A DNA stretch of 9,896 bases from Adhaeribacter sp. (GTDB taxonomy: Bacteria; Bacteroidota; Bacteroidia; Cytophagales; Hymenobacteraceae): NCBI GenBank assembly GCA_028288395.1, contig JAQBNV010000621.1, positions 1 through 9,896 on the forward strand, in the 5' to 3' direction. A program made the position numbers and the translations under genes. The notes under the pieces were generated by a model. That model was not told the DNA's origin, ran no database searches, and saw only the letters and a list, made by a program, of their open reading frames with translations. Below, piece after piece: positions 7,157 to 9,896 of this stretch (position 1 is the first letter of the stretch; the number at the start of each line of letters is the position of its first letter).

Positions 7157-7711
7157 TTATTGTTGTTCTTTTGAAATTTCCTCGTGCTTTTCCATGGTAT
7201 CCAGCACTTTTTCGGGGCGCACATCCCGGGCCAGTTCTTCAATTTCCGGGTCGTGGGCCTCATCAATATTCATTTTTTTGGCTATAGCCGATACGAGGGT
7301 AATTAGGCGCGTAACTTCGTGCTCGGATAAAAGGCTAACCTGCAAATCCAGATCAGCCCTTTTCCCGGCCTGGGCAGACATCCGGTTCTGACTGATTAAA
7401 ACAAACGTGGAAAGGAAAATCGCCTCTACCGAGGCAAACATGGCCAGAACTACAAACGACGGGTCAAAAGGTTTCAATCCTACCCAACCCAGGTTAATGA
7501 TAATCCAGGCGGCAAATAACAGAAAATGAATATACACAAAAGCCATACTGCCGGCAAAACGGGTAACGCTATCCGCCACCCGGGTTTCCAGGTTTTTAGC
7601 TTTATCTGCTTCCCGTTCCCGTTTCAGCAAAGCCTTAATATTCCGCTCTACTGTTTGAGCCATGCGAGGCGCTTTTGCCGGATGCTCGGGGTTTGATTTA
7701 GTTTGGCTCAT
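7157..7711 (-). CDS. DUF1003 family two-helix membrane protein
   Basis: A 184-residue protein of the DUF1003 family, recognised from the block around RFAGSMAFVYIHFLLFAAWI and the conserved stretch FASVEAIFLSTFVLISQNR. Residues 1-50 are hydrophilic and highly charged (KREREADKAKNLETR). Two transmembrane helices follow at about 52-75 and 84-107, linked by a short turn (GWVGLKPFDPS). The C-terminal 75 residues are soluble, charged and probably helical (RADLDLQVSLLSEHEVTRLI, then an acidic tail). Both hydrophilic ends probably face the cytoplasm. The molecular function of the family is not established and I assign none. The gene is convergent with the trehalase and divergent from lepA, so it is probably monocistronic. 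The ATG at 7709-7711 has no Shine-Dalgarno. The protein looks complete. Confidence 0.9.
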   Translation of the reverse strand: MSQTKSNPEHPAKAPRMAQTVERNIKALLKREREADKAKNLETRVADSVTRFAGSMAFVYIHFLLFAAWIIINLGWVGLKPFDPSFVVLAMFASVEAIFLSTFVLISQNRMSAQAGKRADLDLQVSLLSEHEVTRLITLVSAIAKKMNIDEAHDPEIEELARDVRPEKVLDTMEKHEEISKEQQ

Positions 7712-7737
7712 TCTAATTTATTTCTGGGATTATACGC

Positions 7738-7764
7738 AATCCGGTATTATACCGATAACGGATT
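7738..7764 (-). repeat. Nested inverted repeats in the DUF1003 leader
   Basis: CGGTAT-T-ATACCG (7742-7754) is a perfect 13-nt palindrome. It overlaps a wider pair, AATCCG (7738-7743) and CGGATT (7759-7764). The two pairings exclude each other. The element lies 27-53 nt upstream of the DUF1003 start, where an operator or leader hairpin could act. Function is not shown. Confidence 0.3.
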
Positions 7765-7858
7765 AAGTTGTATAATGAAGCTCAAAGGCTCCGTATTTAT
7801 TACCATTTTGTACTTAAATTAAACCAAAGCCGGGTTGCCCGCTACCAAGCACATTAAT

Positions 7859-7892
7859 TCCGGTAGTATTTATTAAAAATTACTAATCCGGA
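7859..7892. repeat. Imperfect inverted repeat in the DUF1003/lepA spacer
   Basis: TCCGGTAGTA (7859-7868) is matched by TACTA-AT-CCGGA (7881-7892) with a 2-nt insertion, around a 12-nt AT loop. Its half-site CCGGTAGTA resembles CCGGTATTA at 7741-7749 in the same divergent spacer. It lies 54 nt upstream of the lepA -7 element. Confidence 0.3.
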
Positions 7893-7945
7893 AGAATAAA
7901 TAGCGACTGGTTTTATTTAAATTCTATTATTAAACTCATAATTCT

Positions 7946-7953
7946 TACCTTTG
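7946..7953 (+). promoter_or_regulatory. lepA promoter -7 element
   Basis: TACCTTTG is an exact match to the Bacteroidota sigma-A -7 consensus TAnnTTTG, ending 19 nt before the lepA ATG. The predicted leader is therefore about 12 nt, and no Shine-Dalgarno is present. No good TTTG -33 box is seen at the usual spacing; the closest is TTC at 7922-7924 (21-nt spacer). Confidence 0.6.
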
Positions 7954-7972
7954 TAATTCGTTAAAAGCTTGT

Positions 7973-9760
7973 ATGAAGAACATTCGGAATTTTTGCATTA
8001 TTGCGCATATCGACCACGGGAAAAGCACCCTTGCCGACCGTTTATTGGAATTTACCGCTACGGTAGCCGAACGCCAAATGCAGGATCAGTTGCTGGATAA
8101 TATGGATCTGGAGCGGGAGCGGGGAATTACGATCAAGAGCCATGCCATCCAGATGAACTATCATTATAAAGGCGAAGATTTTGTTCTTAACCTGATTGAC
8201 ACCCCGGGCCACGTCGATTTTTCTTATGAGGTTTCCCGTTCCATTGCTGCCTGCGAAGGCGCTTTGTTAATTGTGGATGCTTCGCAAGGAATTGAAGCTC
8301 AAACCATTTCCAACTTATATTTAGCCATTGGCAACGACCTGGAAATTATTCCGGTTTTAAATAAAATAGATTTACCGCATGCCATGCCCGAGGAGGTATC
8401 GGACCAGATTATTGAATTAATCGGCTGCAAGCGCGAAGATATTATTCATGCTTCGGGCAAAGAAGGTATTGGCGTAGAAGCCATTCTTAATGCTATTTGC
8501 GACCGCATTTCGGCTCCTAAAGGTGATTCGGATGCGCCGCTGCAGGCCCTTATTTTCGACTCTGTTTTTAATTCTTACCGGGGCATTGAAGTATATTTCC
8601 GGATTATGAACGGTACTTTGCGCAAAGGCGAGAAAGTTAAATTTGTAAATACCGGTAAAGTCTATAACGCCGACGAAATAGGGGTATTGAAACTAAACCA
8701 GGAGCCACGTATGGTTATGGGCGCTGGCAACGTAGGTTACCTAATCTCGGGCATTAAAGAAGCAAAAGAAGTTAAAGTAGGGGATACTATTACATCCTTC
8801 GACAATCCGACTACCGAAGTTATTCAGGGTTTTGAAGAAGTGAAACCGATGGTATTTGCCGGTATTTACCCGGTAGAAACGAGTGAGTTTGAAGAGTTGC
8901 GGAGTGCCATGGAAAAACTGCAACTGAATGATGCCTCGCTCGTTTGGGAGCCGGAAAGTTCCGTTGCCCTGGGTTTTGGATTCCGTTGCGGCTTCCTGGG
9001 TATGCTGCACATGGAAATTGTGCAGGAGCGCCTGGAGCGAGAATTTGATATGACGGTGATCACCACCGTGCCGAGTGTGCAGTTTAAAGTTTATTCGACC
9101 AAAGGAGAAGAAATAACTGTAAATGCACCTTCCGAAATGCCGGAACCAAATTACATCGACCGGATAGAAGAACCTTTTATTAAAGCCCAGATTATTTCCA
9201 AATCGGAATATGTTGGTCCAATTATATCGCTTTGTATGGAAAAACGCGGTATGATCATCAACCAGACTTATTTAACCTCGGACCGGGTAGAACTGGTTTT
9301 TGAGATGCCATTGGCGGAGATTGTGTTTGACTTTTTTGATAAACTGAAAACAATTTCCCGAGGATATGCTTCCCTGGATTACGAATTAATCGGTTTCCGC
9401 ACATCGCACCTCGTTAAACTGGATATAATGCTTAATGGCGAGAAAGTAGACGCCCTGAGCGCCATTGTGCACCGCGATAAAGCTTACGATTGGGGCAAAC
9501 GCCTTTGCGAAAAGCTTCGGGAATTATTGCCGCGTCAAATGTTCGAAATTGCCATCCAGGCAGCTATCGGACAAAAAATTATTTCGCGCGAAACGGTAAA
9601 AGCCTTGCGTAAAAATGTTTTAGCCAAATGTTACGGGGGAGATATTTCCCGGAAACGTAAATTGTTGGAAAAACAGAAGAAAGGTAAAAAACGGATGCGC
9701 CAGGTTGGAAACGTAGAAATTCCGCAGGAAGCCTTCTTAGCCGTTCTGAAACTGGATTGA
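7973..9760 (+). CDS. lepA: Elongation factor 4 (LepA), ribosome-associated translational GTPase
   Basis: Full-length LepA/EF-4 (595 residues; the family is usually about 600). It binds the ribosome, is proposed to promote back-translocation or assist initiation and 30S biogenesis, and acts in the cytoplasm or at the membrane. G-domain motifs: G1 AHIDHGKST (11-19), G2 RGIT (50-53), G3 DTPGH (76-80), G4 NKID (130-133), G5 ASGK (160-163). Beta-barrel domain II spans about 190-280, followed by EF-G-like domains III and V, with the well-conserved [20 protein letters not shown] (334-353) and APSEMPEP (385-392). The LepA-specific C-terminal domain ends in the basic stretch [27 protein letters not shown] (553-579) that contacts the tRNA/ribosome. 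No domain IV of EF-G is present, as expected. The ATG at 7973 gives the standard start [18 protein letters not shown]. folD follows after 81 nt on the same strand. Confidence 0.98.
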   Translation: MKNIRNFCIIAHIDHGKSTLADRLLEFTATVAERQMQDQLLDNMDLERERGITIKSHAIQMNYHYKGEDFVLNLIDTPGHVDFSYEVSRSIAACEGALLIVDASQGIEAQTISNLYLAIGNDLEIIPVLNKIDLPHAMPEEVSDQIIELIGCKREDIIHASGKEGIGVEAILNAICDRISAPKGDSDAPLQALIFDSVFNSYRGIEVYFRIMNGTLRKGEKVKFVNTGKVYNADEIGVLKLNQEPRMVMGAGNVGYLISGIKEAKEVKVGDTITSFDNPTTEVIQGFEEVKPMVFAGIYPVETSEFEELRSAMEKLQLNDASLVWEPESSVALGFGFRCGFLGMLHMEIVQERLEREFDMTVITTVPSVQFKVYSTKGEEITVNAPSEMPEPNYIDRIEEPFIKAQIISKSEYVGPIISLCMEKRGMIINQTYLTSDRVELVFEMPLAEIVFDFFDKLKTISRGYASLDYELIGFRTSHLVKLDIMLNGEKVDALSAIVHRDKAYDWGKRLCEKLRELLPRQMFEIAIQAAIGQKIISRETVKALRKNVLAKCYGGDISRKRKLLEKQKKGKKRMRQVGNVEIPQEAFLAVLKLD

Positions 9761-9812
9761 TTTTGGTTAAACTTATATAATCTATCAAATAACCCTAAGC
9801 TAATAATTTTTA

Positions 9813-9836
9813 ATTCATCATTTTATATTCATCATT
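9813..9836 (+). repeat. 10-bp direct repeat ahead of folD
   Basis: ATTCATCATT occurs at 9813-9822 and 9827-9836, 14 nt apart, ending 5 nt before the folD GTG. It occupies the position of the ribosome-binding region, and no Shine-Dalgarno is seen there. Confidence 0.5.
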
Positions 9837-9841
9837 CTCAA

Positions 9842-9896
9842 GTGGAACTCATCGACGGAAAAAAAATATCAGACCAGATTAAAGAAGAAATAGCAG
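9842..9896 (+). CDS. folD: FolD, methylenetetrahydrofolate dehydrogenase/cyclohydrolase (5' end only)
   Basis: The first 18 codons, running off the window end, read (M/V)ELIDGKKISDQIKEEIA. This is the typical FolD N-terminus, in which an LxDGKxxS motif leads into the first helix. FolD makes 10-formyl-THF from 5,10-methylene-THF via NADP-dependent oxidation and hydrolysis. The start is taken as GTG 9842. The frame is shared with lepA and has no stop between the lepA TGA (9758-9760) and the GTG, but it also contains no ATG in that interval. It lies 81 nt from lepA on the same strand with no terminator between, so the two may be co-transcribed. Only 18 residues are visible, so the identification rests on one motif. 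Confidence 0.82.
   Translation, partial: MELIDGKKISDQIKEEIA

Noticed and set aside
1..9896. Mobile element, defence island or new multi-gene system
   Set aside because: All long genes are recognisable chromosomal families in separate transcription units. There are no transposase, integrase, toxin-antitoxin, CRISPR or phage genes and no long direct or inverted repeats.

Overview
The window looks like a chromosomal segment of a member of the Bacteroidota, probably the Cytophagales (Hymenobacter/Adhaeribacter/Pontibacter-like). This is an inference from three things: starts without Shine-Dalgarno sequences, a TAnnTTTG-type -7 element before lepA, and a stand-alone fused IcmF mutase typical of the phylum. 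Genes are moderate in GC and the spacers are very AT-rich. I see no mobile element, CRISPR array, tRNA or rRNA.

Layout. A strong 19-bp bidirectional terminator (41-88) closes a minus-strand FKBP-type prolyl isomerase (91-717). A 494-base stretch (718-1211) holds the isomerase promoter region and a terminator but no convincing gene. Next is a 42-residue minus-strand ORF (1212-1340) encoding a possible one-helix membrane or exported microprotein. It has a terminator-like hairpin just downstream and a 25-nt AT palindrome upstream. A large minus-strand gene (1489-4899) encodes IcmF, an adenosylcobalamin-dependent isobutyryl-CoA mutase fused to its G-protein chaperone. A 477-base divergent spacer (4900-5376), with an 11-bp tandem repeat on the icmF side, separates it from a plus-strand GH37 trehalase (5377-6984) whose true start is uncertain. 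A minus-strand DUF1003 two-helix membrane protein (7157-7711) converges on the trehalase. Then come plus-strand lepA (7973-9760), encoding translation factor EF-4, and the first 18 codons of folD from a GTG start (9842 to the window end).

The genes do not form one pathway. They are mostly single-gene transcription units: protein folding (FKBP), acyl-CoA carbon-skeleton rearrangement (IcmF), trehalose hydrolysis (GH37), an uncharacterised membrane protein, translation (LepA) and one-carbon metabolism (FolD). lepA-folD is the only likely co-transcribed pair. I found no convincing new multi-gene system. The observations most worth following are the small ORF unit beside icmF, the repeats in the icmF promoter region and the trehalase N-terminus.
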